64,000 nt of DNA from G963666895 sp963666895 (lineage in GTDB: Bacteria > Desulfobacterota > Desulfovibrionia > Desulfovibrionales > Desulfovibrionaceae), in assembly GCA_963666895.2 (NCBI GenBank), contig CAXXNS010000008.1, forward strand, positions 1 to 64,000, written 5' to 3'. The position numbers and the translations under genes are program-made. The notes beneath the pieces are model-generated. The model did no database searches. It saw only the letters and a program-made list of their open reading frames with translations, and was not told the DNA's origin. Shown in pieces: positions 18,301 to 30,704 of this stretch. The stretch's first letter is position 1. Each line of letters opens with the position of its first letter.

Positions 18301-18588
18301 CATCAGGTCGGTTTCTTGCCCCAGGGCGCGGCCCTTGAGCGCGCCCACCAGCCGCTCCTTCATCTCCGTGGCCGCCTTGTTGGTGAAGGTGGCGGCCAGG
18401 ATTTCGGGCCAGGAGTAGCCCTTGCGCGGGGCTGCGGAGCAGGCCGCGTGGTCCCAGGCCCACTGGTCCGGGTCGATTTCGGCCCGCCCCTCGGCTCCGG
18501 ACAAGAGCGCCAGAAAGCGTTGCGTGAGCTTGAAGGTCTTGCCGGAACCGGCAGAGGCCTTGACCTGGAGCAGGCGGGAGTGTTTCAT
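15385..18588 (-). CDS. addA: AddA-like UvrD/Rep helicase-nuclease subunit
   Basis: Superfamily 1A helicase with fused nuclease, 1067 residues. Visible motifs: Walker A ASAGSGKT (~11-18), Walker B VDEFQD (~400), motif III-like AIYGWRGGDA, motif V RILTIHKAKGLEFPVVLVPF, and a C-terminal PD-(D/E)XK domain with RPDLL and VVDFKTG (~1020). It is first of the two-gene addA-addB unit (4-bp ATGA overlap). Start ATG at 18588 is 50 bp from the divergent pseudouridine synthase gene; the ribosome site is weak. Both nuclease active sites appear intact, so the complex should cut both strands. Confidence 0.92.
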   Translation of the reverse strand: MKHSRLLQVKASAGSGKTFKLTQRFLALLSGAEGRAEIDPDQWAWDHAACSAAPRKGYSWPEILAATFTNKAATEMKERLVGALKGRALGQETDLMDDSWTPALAEDQLTAILRRYQRLNIRTIDSLLHMLLSIFALEAGLPPDFQLAFDEQELLDLALDRFLARCEAGDEEARQRFETAMRTLIQAQQAKGFWLAQGFRDRLGDLVRHLMDHPSHPDTDQERLLALLQASRTGLADAVRDLRLALAREKLAVNNNFIKYLEKFDGLNLFDPPPDSAFASKAHLDECLNAASRGAASAQACAAYQRLVQTAAEHRGEFSVLKGAYVLAPSVDLALELLACLEEIEREQASLPIRRLPGLVHRLLDESTGVPDAFCRLGGRLHHLLVDEFQDTGRDQWSALAPLAEECLSKGGSLFYVGDVKQAIYGWRGGDARLFDEVAGQGLAMLAGPDIERLPCNWRSLKRVVGFNNDFFTNLAQPDSAQALANALLPGGDPDQADEFVQDLEAAFADASQELPPDKDRSGGYVRFERLPGGSKAEIETQAVEAVAQLLVTDLAARRPLSDLAVLVRTGDQAEQVCARLLEESIPVVTDQSLQIARHPVIRQLTALLSWLDFPEDGLSLAEVLCGDEVFLTATGLARETVLDWLARPEQSKSLWHDFRRDFPKQWEGFLHNLLDRAGMDAPYDLLRRALARFRVLENNPGAELPVRRFLEVVHQAGEHGHGSLTAFLDFWAERGHEEKTPLPEGLDAVRILTIHKAKGLEFPVVLVPFHHWKVAPWNEFALVEHGGRQYLADLSPGLGAPYRQRLAHNALEQLNLLYVAWTRAREELYGFYPDNAPRISSAALSAMNLLLPKVLGDSLESGERPQQPMHPFAPAPAAPEKPVTEPPEEEPAGLPRLRVYSHLEQCGPDQGVRARQRGEAAHKALELLRPTGDDAADARRAVEASLRFFPLLDTMEPDQRDVLAQELEAMVAWALSLDELRPALLNGRYEPTLLAEGDKPRRPDLLHAHERGSLVVDFKTGRADPEHHGQVRRYLAILADMGAPGPLSGLLVYLDEQRLERVEVRP

Positions 18589-18638
18589 GCCGTCACGGTT
18601 GTACCCGGACCAAGCGAATGGTGTAAAGGTCGTCGAAC

Positions 18639-19448
18639 ATGGGCAGCACGGATCAATTTTTCATCACCCCCGAGCAAGAGGGACAGCGGCTGGACAAGGC
18701 CCTGGCCGCGCTCCTGCCGGACAGCGGGTTGCGGCATCGGCGCAGGCTCATCGAGACCGGCCAGGTCCTGTTGCAGGGCCGTACGGCCTCGCCGGGCACG
18801 CGGGTCAGGGCCGGGCAGGAAATTCGGCTCACGTCCGTGTCGGAGCCGGAATTCCCGTCCGGACTGCGCGTGGTCCACGAGCACGGCGGCCTGGCCGCGG
18901 TGTGCAAGCCGGCCGGGGTCCATTCGGCCCGTGTGGCCGGGGGCGGTCCCAGCGTGGAGGACCGGCTGGCCGAGCTTTTTCCGGGCCGCGAGCCCATGCT
19001 GCTCAACCGGCTGGACCAGGGCACCAGCGGCCTGCTGCTGGCGGCCCTGACCGAAGAGGCCCGCCGGGAATACCTGGCCCGCGAGGCGGCCGGACAGGTG
19101 GCCAAGACCTACCTGGCCCTGGTCAGGGGACGGGTGGACAAGGGGTTCACGGTTCGGCTGGCCCTGGACACGGACGACCGCAAGAAGACGCGGGCGCTAC
19201 GCACCGACGACCCGGACCCGGCCCGCTGGACCGAGGTGGAGCCGATTGAAATCGTTGGGGAAAATACCCTGGTCCGGGCGCGCATCAAACGCGGAGCCCG
19301 GCACCAGATACGGGCGCACCTGGCGTCGGTCGGCCATCCCCTGGTTGGGGACGCGCTGTACGGTGGGGGTGAGGGAAGCTTTCGGCTGCACCACCAGCGC
19401 GCGGACCTGCCGGGGTTCTCGGTCCAGGTGGAGCCGGACTGGGGCTAG
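18639..19448 (+). CDS. RluA-family pseudouridine synthase
   Basis: 269-residue enzyme converting a specific uridine in rRNA or tRNA to pseudouridine. N-terminal S4 RNA-binding domain (~14-70: RLDKALAALLPDSGLRHRRR), then the catalytic domain with NRLDQGTSGLLL (catalytic Asp126), a KTYLALVRG strand, and the conserved RGARHQIRAHLASVGHPLVG segment. Which RNA site it modifies cannot be told. It is divergent from addA. Its stop overlaps that of the convergent cyclase by 4 bp (the palindrome CTAG, 19445-19448), with no terminator between them. Confidence 0.9.
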   Translation: MGSTDQFFITPEQEGQRLDKALAALLPDSGLRHRRRLIETGQVLLQGRTASPGTRVRAGQEIRLTSVSEPEFPSGLRVVHEHGGLAAVCKPAGVHSARVAGGGPSVEDRLAELFPGREPMLLNRLDQGTSGLLLAALTEEARREYLAREAAGQVAKTYLALVRGRVDKGFTVRLALDTDDRKKTRALRTDDPDPARWTEVEPIEIVGENTLVRARIKRGARHQIRAHLASVGHPLVGDALYGGGEGSFRLHHQRADLPGFSVQVEPDWG

Positions 19449-20356
19449 GCCTCGCTGGCGGCCATCAGGCAGCGGTTCCGGCCCTGTTTCTTGCACAGGT
19501 ACATCTGTTCGTCCGCCAGCTTGACCACGGTCTCGAGGGACATTTTGGGATCGTGGGCCAGCAGGCCGCCTACGGAAATGGTGGCCTGCACCCGCTGGCC
19601 GTCCTTGTCCAGCCAGCTGTTCATGACCAGTATGCGCAGCCGCTCGGCCACGGAATTCATGTGGTCCAGGGTCACGCCGGGCAGAATGATCAGGAATTCC
19701 TCGCCGCCCCAGCGGCAGACCTCGTCCATGTTCCTGAGCCCGGCGGCCAGGGAATTGGATACCACGCGCAATACCTCGTCTCCCACCTCGTGGCCCCAGG
19801 TGTCGTTGACGGCCTTGAAGTGGTCGATGTCCACGAACAGGACGCCGAAAGGCACCTGGTATTCCTTGAGGTCGGACATGCGCTGGCGCAGGGTGGCCTC
19901 GGCCAGTTTGCGGTTGCCGATTCCGGTCACCGGATCGATGAAGACCTCCCTTTGCAGCCGTTTCAACTCCTCGTTGGTGCGGAGTTTGGTCAGGCTGGGG
20001 AAGAAGGTCTCCACCGCGCCCACGATCTTCCCGGCCTCGTCGCGGAGCGCCGCGCTCCGGACCCGGATGGGAATCCGGTGTCCCTTCTTGTGGTGCAGGT
20101 ACACGTCGGCCTCGCGGATTTTCCCATCGACCATGGTGTCGGCCAGGGGGCAGCCCTGGACGCAGAGCTCCACGCCCTCCGCGGTGACGTGGCGCAGGAT
20201 GTTGTCCGCGCAACTGTTCCCCACCACTTCCCGCGCCGTGAATCCGGTGATGCGTTCCGCGCCCTTGTTCCAGAACGTGATGACCCGGTTTCTGTCGACG
20301 TGGTAGACGCCGTCCTGAATGCTGTTCAAGACCTGTTTGTAGAAATCGCAGTCCAT
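19445..20356 (-). CDS. PAS-GGDEF diguanylate cyclase
   Basis: Cyclic-di-GMP synthase of 303 residues. N-terminal PAS sensor (~5-120: YKQVLNSIQDGVYHVDRN, FWNKGAERITG), then a GGDEF domain with DIDHFKAVNDTWGHEVGDEV and active site GGEEF. The inhibitory I-site RNMD lies exactly five residues before GGEEF, so product feedback is likely. Two Cys (CADN and CVQGC) in the PAS region might bind a cofactor. The start at 20356 follows AAGGGGG by eight bases, and that ribosome site is buried in a strong hairpin (20365-20395). Downstream of ftsY in the same direction. Confidence 0.9.
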   Translation of the reverse strand: MDCDFYKQVLNSIQDGVYHVDRNRVITFWNKGAERITGFTAREVVGNSCADNILRHVTAEGVELCVQGCPLADTMVDGKIREADVYLHHKKGHRIPIRVRSAALRDEAGKIVGAVETFFPSLTKLRTNEELKRLQREVFIDPVTGIGNRKLAEATLRQRMSDLKEYQVPFGVLFVDIDHFKAVNDTWGHEVGDEVLRVVSNSLAAGLRNMDEVCRWGGEEFLIILPGVTLDHMNSVAERLRILVMNSWLDKDGQRVQATISVGGLLAHDPKMSLETVVKLADEQMYLCKKQGRNRCLMAASEA

Positions 20357-20364
20357 AATATGGG

Positions 20365-20395
20365 CCCCCTTATGGATAAATATTCCATGAGGGGG
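20365..20395 (-). promoter_or_regulatory. Hairpin hiding the ribosome-binding site of the diguanylate cyclase
   Basis: On the transcribed strand CCCCCUCAUGGA pairs with UCCAUAAGGGGG: 11 of 12 pairs with one C-A mismatch and a 7-nt AU-rich loop. The 3' arm is the AAGGGGG ribosome site of the gene starting at 20356. No U tract follows, so a terminator is unlikely; translational control (thermometer, protein or small-RNA dependent) fits better. Confidence 0.65.
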
Positions 20396-20444
20396 AAAAA
20401 AGAAAGCGAGTGACGGTTTTTTTTGCGTCGTTTCGACGGCCGGG

Positions 20445-21743
20445 TCAACCAACCAGGGCCCTGGCGAAGTCCTCACCGCTGAAGGGCCGCAGGTCTTCCA
20501 TCTTTTCGCCCAAACCGATGAAGGTGATGGGCACGCCGAAGGCCATGGCCACGGACACGGCCACGCCGCCCTTGGCCGTGCCGTCCAGCTTGGTCAGGAT
20601 GATCTCGTCCAGCCCCACGGCCTCCTTGAACAACTTTGTCTGGGACAGGGCGTTCTGCCCCGTGGTGGCGTCGATGACCAGCACGGTGCGGTGGGGCGCG
20701 CCCGGGTGCTTCTTGTCCAGGACGCGCTTGATCTTGCCCAGCTCCTCCATGAGGTTGGCCTTGGTGTGCAGCCGCCCGGCCGTGTCCAGCAGGAGCAGGT
20801 CGTGGCCTTCGCCGACCGCCTTGTCCATGGCCTCGTAGGCCACGGCGGCCGGGTCCGCGTTCTCGCCCTTGGAGTAGAAGTCCGTGCCGATGCGCTCGGC
20901 CCAGACCCTGAGCTGGTCGATGGCCGCGGCCCGGAAGGTGTCGCCCGCGGCGATGAGCACCTTGCGGCCCTGCATCTGGGCGCGGTGGGCCAGCTTGGCG
21001 ATGGTGGTGGTCTTGCCCGTGCCGTTGACCCCGACCATCATGACCACCTCGGGCGGGTTCAGGGCCTGGATGCGCGGCGGGGCCTTGAAGACCTCGGCCA
21101 ACACCTCGGCCATGAGCGCCTTGAAGTCCTCGGGTCCGGCGTTCTCGGTCCGCACCCGCTTGCGCAGACGCTGGGTCAGCTCCAGGGCCGACTCCACGCC
21201 CACGTCGCCCATGATCAGGATTTCCTCCAACTCCTCCCAGAAGGCCTCGTCCAGGGAGTCGCGCCCGGCCACCAACTGGTCGATGCGCCGGGTGATCTGC
21301 TCCTTGGTCTTGGAGATGGACTCGGACAGCTTGAGGAACAGGCGGTCGCGCTCGTCCTCCTCGTCCTCCAGGTCCAGGGCCAGGGCCAGGCGGTACTGGA
21401 GCTCGCTGCGGAACTCCGCCACCTTGCGGTAGCCCATCTGGCCGAGCCAGGCGCGGAATCGGGATACGAAATCCCTGGCCTCGTCCCCGGGTGCGTCCAG
21501 GGCCTGAAACAGGAATTCCAGGCGCTGCCAGAGCAGGTCTCCGGCCTGGTCCACGCCCTGGAGGATGACCCCCAGCCACTCGGACAGCTTGGGCTCGGCC
21601 TTGCGCAGGGCCAGGGTCAGGTCGGCCTGCCAGGCCTGGTCGTCCGGACTTGGTTGGGCGGTCTGGGGCGCGGTCTCCGCTGCTGTGGGCTGGGCCGCGT
21701 CGTCGCCCTTGAATACGTTCTTGAACTTGGAGAAGAATCCCAT
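20445..21743 (-). CDS. ftsY: Signal recognition particle receptor FtsY
   Basis: GTPase receptor that docks SRP-ribosome complexes at the membrane (432 residues). N-terminal acidic/Ala-rich A domain (~1-130), N domain helices, then the G domain: GVNGTGKTTTIAKLA (P-loop), DTFRAAAIDQL, DTAGRLHTK and TKLDGTAKGG, ending with GLGEKMEDLRPF. AGAGGA upstream of ATG 21743 supports the start. It lies 88 bp upstream of the diguanylate cyclase gene; no terminator separates them. The gene is divergent from asnS. Confidence 0.96.
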   Translation of the reverse strand: MGFFSKFKNVFKGDDAAQPTAAETAPQTAQPSPDDQAWQADLTLALRKAEPKLSEWLGVILQGVDQAGDLLWQRLEFLFQALDAPGDEARDFVSRFRAWLGQMGYRKVAEFRSELQYRLALALDLEDEEDERDRLFLKLSESISKTKEQITRRIDQLVAGRDSLDEAFWEELEEILIMGDVGVESALELTQRLRKRVRTENAGPEDFKALMAEVLAEVFKAPPRIQALNPPEVVMMVGVNGTGKTTTIAKLAHRAQMQGRKVLIAAGDTFRAAAIDQLRVWAERIGTDFYSKGENADPAAVAYEAMDKAVGEGHDLLLLDTAGRLHTKANLMEELGKIKRVLDKKHPGAPHRTVLVIDATTGQNALSQTKLFKEAVGLDEIILTKLDGTAKGGVAVSVAMAFGVPITFIGLGEKMEDLRPFSGEDFARALVG

Positions 21744-21852
21744 GCAATCCTCTTTGGTCGTTCGGTGCGCAAGGTGTAGCGCAAGCCGCTGGTCGTGACA
21801 ACCGCTTGCCCCCCTCTTGCATATGGGGTCCGGCCCGGTCTACAAGCCCTGC

Positions 21853-23244
21853 ATGAGCGATTCTTTGAGCATTGACCTGCGCGTCAGCGACGCGCTCACG
21901 GCAGCGGGCCCCCGGGAAAACGTGCGCGTGCAGGCCTGGGTGCGTTCGCGCCGCGACGCCAAGGGCTTCTCCTTCCTGGAACTCAACGACGGCTCCTGTC
22001 TGGCCAACCTCCAGGCCGTGGTGGACCACGCTCCGGAGCGCATGGACGTGATCCAGGCCGCGGACACCGGGGCCTGCGTGGTCGTGACCGGCGACCTGGC
22101 CGAGTCCCCGGGCCAGGGCCAGCGGTTCGAGATCAAGGTCCGGGAGCTGGCCGTTCTGGGCCAGGCCGATCCGGAAACCTACCCCCTGCAGAAGAAGCGC
22201 CACTCCGACGAATTCCTGCGTACCATCGCCCATCTGCGGCCCCGGACCAACAAGTACTCGGCCATCCTGCGCATCCGGTCCAGCCTGTCCCTGGCCATCC
22301 ATACCTTTTTCCGCGAGCGCGGCTTCTTCCTGGTCCACACGCCCGTGCTCACGGGCTCGGACTGCGAGGGCGCGGGCGAGATGTTCCGCGTCACCAGCCT
22401 GCCTCCGGGCGAGACCGACCCGGACAAGGACTTTTTCGGCCGCCCGGCCCAGTTGACTGTGTCCGGCCAACTGGAGGCCGAGCTTCTGGCCCTGGGCCTG
22501 GGACGTGTCTATTCCTTTGGCCCCACCTTTCGGGCCGAGAACTCCAACACCCCGCGCCACGCGGCCGAGTTCTGGATGATCGAGCCGGAGATGGCCTTTT
22601 TCGACCTGGCCGACACCATGGACCTGGCCGAGGATATGGTCCGCACGGTTGTCGCCCGGGTGCGCCAGGAGTGCGCCCCGGACCTGGAGTTGTTCGCCCG
22701 GTTCGTGGACAAGGGGCTGGATGAGCGGCTGGACAATCTGCTGGGCGAGCCCTTTGTGCGGCTGCCGTACCGCGAGGCCGTGGACATCCTGAAAGGGAGC
22801 GGCCGCAGGTTCGAGTATCCCGTGGACTTTGGCGCGGACCTGCAGACCGAGCACGAGCGTTGGCTGACCGAGGAGCATTTCGGCCGGCCGGTCATGGTCT
22901 ACAACTACCCGACCTCCATCAAGCCGTTCTACATGCGGCTCAACGACGACGAGGCGGAGCAGGGCGAGACCGTGGCCGCCCTGGACGTGCTCGTGCCCGG
23001 GGTGGGCGAGATCATCGGCGGGTCGCAGCGCGAGGAGCGGCTGGACGTGCTGACCCGGCGCATGGCGGCCATGAAGCTGTCCAGGCAGGAGTACTGGTGG
23101 TATCTGGACACCCGCCGCTTCGGCACCGCGCCGCATTCGGGCTTCGGCCTGGGCCTGGAGCGCCTACTCATGTTCCTGACCGGCGTGTCCAACATCCGAG
23201 ATGTCATCCCGTTCCCGCGCACGCCCCGGCACCTGGAGTTCTGA
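21853..23244 (+). CDS. asnS: Asparaginyl-tRNA synthetase
   Basis: Class IIb aminoacyl-tRNA synthetase of 463 residues. N-terminal OB-fold anticodon-binding domain (~20-110: VRVQAWVRSRRDAKGFSFLELNDGS is its core), then the catalytic domain with motif 2 FRAENSNTPRHAAEF and motif 3 GFGLGLERLLMF. The sequence TSIKPFYMR and the NTPRHAAEF signature favour AsnRS over AspRS. The ATG at 21853 is preferred; an in-frame ATG at 21817 adds 12 poorly conserved residues. It stands directly upstream of the rRNA operon; no convincing terminator is visible, so some read-through into rrn is possible. Confidence 0.94.
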   Translation: MSDSLSIDLRVSDALTAAGPRENVRVQAWVRSRRDAKGFSFLELNDGSCLANLQAVVDHAPERMDVIQAADTGACVVVTGDLAESPGQGQRFEIKVRELAVLGQADPETYPLQKKRHSDEFLRTIAHLRPRTNKYSAILRIRSSLSLAIHTFFRERGFFLVHTPVLTGSDCEGAGEMFRVTSLPPGETDPDKDFFGRPAQLTVSGQLEAELLALGLGRVYSFGPTFRAENSNTPRHAAEFWMIEPEMAFFDLADTMDLAEDMVRTVVARVRQECAPDLELFARFVDKGLDERLDNLLGEPFVRLPYREAVDILKGSGRRFEYPVDFGADLQTEHERWLTEEHFGRPVMVYNYPTSIKPFYMRLNDDEAEQGETVAALDVLVPGVGEIIGGSQREERLDVLTRRMAAMKLSRQEYWWYLDTRRFGTAPHSGFGLGLERLLMFLTGVSNIRDVIPFPRTPRHLEF

Positions 23245-23605
23245 TCCCGATTCGGGACGGGGCGGAAAAAAATAGTGGTCCGGGGTTGACACCCGTCTCC
23301 ATTTACCCTAAACACCCCTCTGCGCCTGCGGCCCGGTCCGCCGGGACCCACCTGGGCGCGATGTTCTTTTCCAAAGGATATTGGACGTTTCCAAAAGACG
23401 CTCCTGCGAAGGAAAAGGTCTTTTGCGGTTGACACGACCGGGTGAGAGAGGTATTTTTATCTTTCCCGCTTTGGTTCCGGCCTTCGGGCTGGTTGACCGG
23501 GCGTCCGCGGGTCTTTGACAATGAAATGGCGAGTCGGACAAGAATTGAAGAGCCTGACCCCGTATGGGGTTTGGCCTTGCACAAAGAGATCTACTCACTA
23601 GTTTT
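23245..23605 (+). promoter_or_regulatory. rRNA operon promoter and leader region
   Basis: No coding sequence. P1: TTGACA (23286-23291), 17-bp spacer, TAAACA (23309-23314), with an A tract just upstream (23266-23272) as a possible UP element. P2: TTGACA (23429-23434), 17-bp spacer, TATTTT (23452-23457). A boxA-like antitermination sequence GTCTTTGACAAT lies at 23511-23522. Bases ~23519-23541 are complementary to 25171-25193 behind 16S and form the RNase III processing stem. Confidence 0.75.
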
Positions 23606-25160
<1,555 letters not shown>

Positions 25161-25205
25161 ACAGAGTAAATTGTCCGACTCGCTGTTTCATTGCAAGGAT
25201 CCGCA

Positions 25206-25218
25206 TGGTTCTTTGCAT
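25206..25218 (+). promoter_or_regulatory. boxA-like element in the 16S-23S spacer
   Basis: TGGTTCTTTGCAT between the 16S processing stem and tRNA-Ile resembles the boxA antitermination element found in spacers of rRNA operons. Confidence 0.4.
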
Positions 25219-25228
25219 TGAGCCGCTA

Positions 25229-25305
25229 GGGCCTATAGCTCAGTTGGTCAGAGCGCACGCCTGATAAGCGTGAGGCCGGTAGTTCAAATCTACCTAGGCC
25301 CACCA
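25229..25305 (+). tRNA. tRNA-Ile (GAT)
   Basis: 77 nt including encoded CCA. Acceptor arms GGGCCTA and TAGGCCC pair perfectly, the anticodon loop is CTGATAA (anticodon GAT), and the T-loop is TTCAAAT. Usual position in the rRNA spacer. Confidence 0.97.
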
Positions 25306-25326
25306 CGCTAATCTCGCCCACTATGT

Positions 25327-25402
25327 GGGGGTGTAGCTCAGCTGGGAGAGCACCGGCTTTGCAAGCCGGGGGTCATCGGTTCGATCCCGTTCACCTCCAC
25401 CA
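25327..25402 (+). tRNA. tRNA-Ala (TGC)
   Basis: 76 nt including encoded CCA. Acceptor arms GGGGGTG and CACCTCC give the G3-U70 pair that identifies tRNA-Ala; the anticodon loop is TTTGCAA (anticodon TGC). Standard partner of tRNA-Ile in the spacer. Confidence 0.97.
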
Positions 25403-25454
25403 TTTTTTGGTGAGGGGGCGGTTGAGCGGAGAGACTTTTTCTCCAAGGCTCATT

Positions 25455-25578
25455 GAAAAGCGAAGTTTTTTGTTCCTGGCCAGGCGCCAGGCGATCAAGC
25501 AAGGGAGCGTAGCAGCGCTACGTGACCGCGGCTTGAACGCCGCAGCAACGCCGCCAGGACCAAAAAGGCGAGCTTTTC
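25455..25578. repeat. 124-bp interrupted palindrome in the rRNA spacer
   Basis: Outer arms GAAAAGC (25455-25461) and GCTTTTC (25572-25578); next layer TTCCTGGC pairs with GCCAGGACC; near the centre GCGTAGC pairs with GCTACGT. The element lies between tRNA-Ala and 23S. A 9-bp direct repeat TCATTGAAA flanks it (25450-25458 and 25583-25591), like a target-site duplication. Size and layering match the palindrome at 11865-11989. Confidence 0.6.
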
Positions 25579-25625
25579 CAGTTCATTGAAAGTTACATAG
25601 GGTAAGAAGAGGACGACGAGTAAAG

Positions 25626-28554
<2,929 letters not shown>

Positions 28555-28594
28555 AAAAAATCGTCGTCCTCTTCCCCCTATGAACTCATATTTT

Positions 28595-28711
28595 GTCCTG
28601 GCGGCCAGGGAGGAGGGGGTATACCCGATTCCATTCCGAACTCGGCAGTCAAGCCCTCCATCGCCGATGATACTGCATCGTTGGGTGTGGGAAAGTAGGT
28701 CGCTGCCAGGG
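28595..28711 (+). rRNA. rrf: 5S ribosomal RNA
   Basis: About 117 nt; the ends TCCTGGC and GCCAGGG pair. Contains the CCGAACTCGG and AAGTAGGTC landmarks of 5S. Termini are accurate to a few bases. Confidence 0.93.
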
Positions 28712-28722
28712 CATTACTTCAT

Positions 28723-28758
28723 AAAAAGCCCCGTTAGAAATATCTAACGGGGCTTTTT
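28723..28758 (+). terminator. rRNA operon terminator
   Basis: AAAAAGCCCCGTTAGA / TCTAACGGGGCTTTTT, a perfect 16-bp stem with a 4-nt AATA loop, ending in a T tract. It closes the rRNA operon 12 bp after 5S. Confidence 0.93.
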
Positions 28759-28834
28759 GGTTGGGGCGTCTGGACAACCGTCCTGGAATCAGGCCATACC
28801 ATAAGCCCGGACCAATAACTGGAGGCAGCTGGCC

Positions 28835-29855
28835 ATGATCACGCGCGCTCTCGGGAAATCAGGAATTTCAGTGTCGGCCATTGGGCTTGGTTGCATGGGC
28901 CTGTCCGAGTTTTACGGGCCGCCCGTGCAGGAGTCGGAAGCCGTTCATCTGCTCCACCGGGCAATGGACCTGGGGGTGACCCACTTCGATACCGCGGAAC
29001 TCTACGGCATGGGGCGCAATGAGGAATTGCTGGGCAAGGCCTTTGCCGGGCGTTGGGGCCAGATCGTGCTGGCCACCAAGTTCGGACCCCAAAGGGATCC
29101 GGCCACGGGCGGCTTCCTGGGGGTGGACGGCTCCCCGGCCAATGTCCGCAGCTCCTGCGAAAAGAGCCTTCAGCGGCTGGGTGCGGACAGGATAGACCTG
29201 TACTATCTCCACCGCGTGGATTCCTCCACGCCCATCGAGGACACGGTGGGAGGAAGGATGGCCAAGCTGGCCAAGGAGGGCAAGATCGGGGCCATCGGGC
29301 TGTCCGAGGCGTCGGCCGAGACCCTCAGGCGGGCCAACGCGGTTCATCCCGTGGCCGCCCTGCAGTCCGAGTACTCCATTTTCAGCCGGGACATCGAACG
29401 GGACATTCTGCCCACGTGCGTGGAGTTGAACGTCAGCCTGGTCGCCTACTCACCCTTGGGCCGGGGAATGTTGACGGGCCGCTATGGCTCGGCCGGCGAG
29501 CGGCCGACCGGCGAGACGGACTACCGGGCCCAGATGCAGCCCCGGTTCCAGCCGGGCAACATGGAGGCCAACCTCGAGCTGGTGGAGGCGGTCAAGGACG
29601 TGGCCGCCGGGATGGGATGCCGCTGCGGCGCAGGTCGCCCTGGCCTGGGGTGCTGAAGCCGGGGGGACCACGTTCGTGGCCATCACCGGCACCACCAAGC
29701 CGGCCAACCTGGAGTCCAACCTGGGCGCGCTCGACTGCCGCCTGAGCGACGAGGATCTCGGCGTGCTCAACCAATTGGCCGACAAGGTCCAGGGGGACCG
29801 GTACTCCCCCGAGGAGAATGGCCGGTCGTCAACCAATAAGCCCTCAGGGCCTTAA
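28835..29855 (+). pseudogene. Aldo/keto reductase, one frameshift
   Basis: NADPH-dependent aldo/keto reductase. The frame from ATG 28835 (GGAGG nine bases upstream) reads well to about 29620: DTAELYGMG with catalytic Asp and Tyr, Lys in LATKFG, His in YYLHRVD, and GLSEASAETLRRA. It then continues one base later with AAAQVALAWG, AITGTTKPANLESNL and LSDEDLGVLNQLA to the stop at 29853. One extra base near 29620 (TGCCGCTGC) explains everything: without it the product is 339 residues, the family norm. It marks the start of the indel-rich stretch, so the gene may be intact in the organism. Confidence 0.85.
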
Positions 29856-29856
29856 A

Positions 29857-30681
29857 TTATAAGAATATTTCCGGGCTCCTTACGCTCCTGGCAGTTGTCG
29901 TACAGCCACTTGGGAGATTTCCATCATCTTGCTGGTCTTGATCATCCGGCGGGCCTGCTCCGGGCAGACCTTGATGCAGGCGCAACAGCGGGATGCACTT
30001 GGCCCATGTCCGCCTGAATGTCCTGCTCCAGGTCGATGGCCCCCCCGACGGGACAGATTTCCTGGCACTGGCCGCATTGGGTGCAGTTGTCGCCCACAAC
30101 GATGAAGGTCTCGGTCATGGGCGGCTTCCGCTCCTTGTACGGCCCTGTCGCCCGGCACCGGGGACGTCCTGGAATCCCTGCCCGTCCGGAGCGGCGTCCA
30201 GCTTCGTCCGGGACCGCGGCGCCAAAGGCCTCGGCCTGCTTGAGGTCCTGCGAATCGGGCCGGGCCACGGCGATGGGCACGTCGTCGCTGGAAAAGGAGT
30301 GCTCGGCCACGAAGGCGGCGCAGGCCACGGGGCTGCCCGCCCCGGTCGGTGACGATGTCCTTGAGCTCCAGCAGGGCGTCTTCATAGGCGCGGGTTGCCG
30401 TAGACCACCAGGCACACGCAGGGCGCGCCCTGGATGTCCAGGGTCTCGAGCCAGTCGGCCGCCCAGCTTGGGCAGCCGGCCGCCATAGACCGGCATGGCC
30501 ACTCTAACTACACCAGTTCGTCCTTGGCCGCGCGCAGCGCCTGCCGTCCGCGCCACCTGGGGTGGTGACGTCCACAAGGTCGGTGTTGTCCAGGGCCAGG
30601 CCTTTGGCCACGGCTCTGGGCAATGGTCTTCGAGGTCCCGGTGGGGGAGAAACAAACCAGCTTCAGCGATCGTACCTGCAT
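29857..30681 (-). pseudogene. EFR1-type flavodoxin-ferredoxin, many frameshifts
   Basis: Reads as an EFR1-family protein (flavodoxin domain plus two [4Fe-4S] ferredoxin motifs) if about a dozen single-base errors are corrected. Pieces in order: start MQVRSLKLVCFSPTGTSKT with the FMN phosphate loop, ARAVAKGLALDN, VAMPVYGGRLPKLG, DVPIAVARPDSQDLKQAEAF, first cluster CTQCGQCQEICPV, second cluster CCACIKVCP and the family-typical end RKEPEIFL. Extra bases are evident near 29873, 29910, 29991, 30001, 30144, 30162, 30205, 30330, 30393, 30458 and 30619, and one base is missing near 30511. Protein content between breaks is well conserved, so sequence error is likelier than decay. Last gene of the oxidoreductase cluster. 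Confidence 0.72.
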
Positions 30682-30704
30682 GAGTTTTCTCGTATTTTTT
30701 GGTT

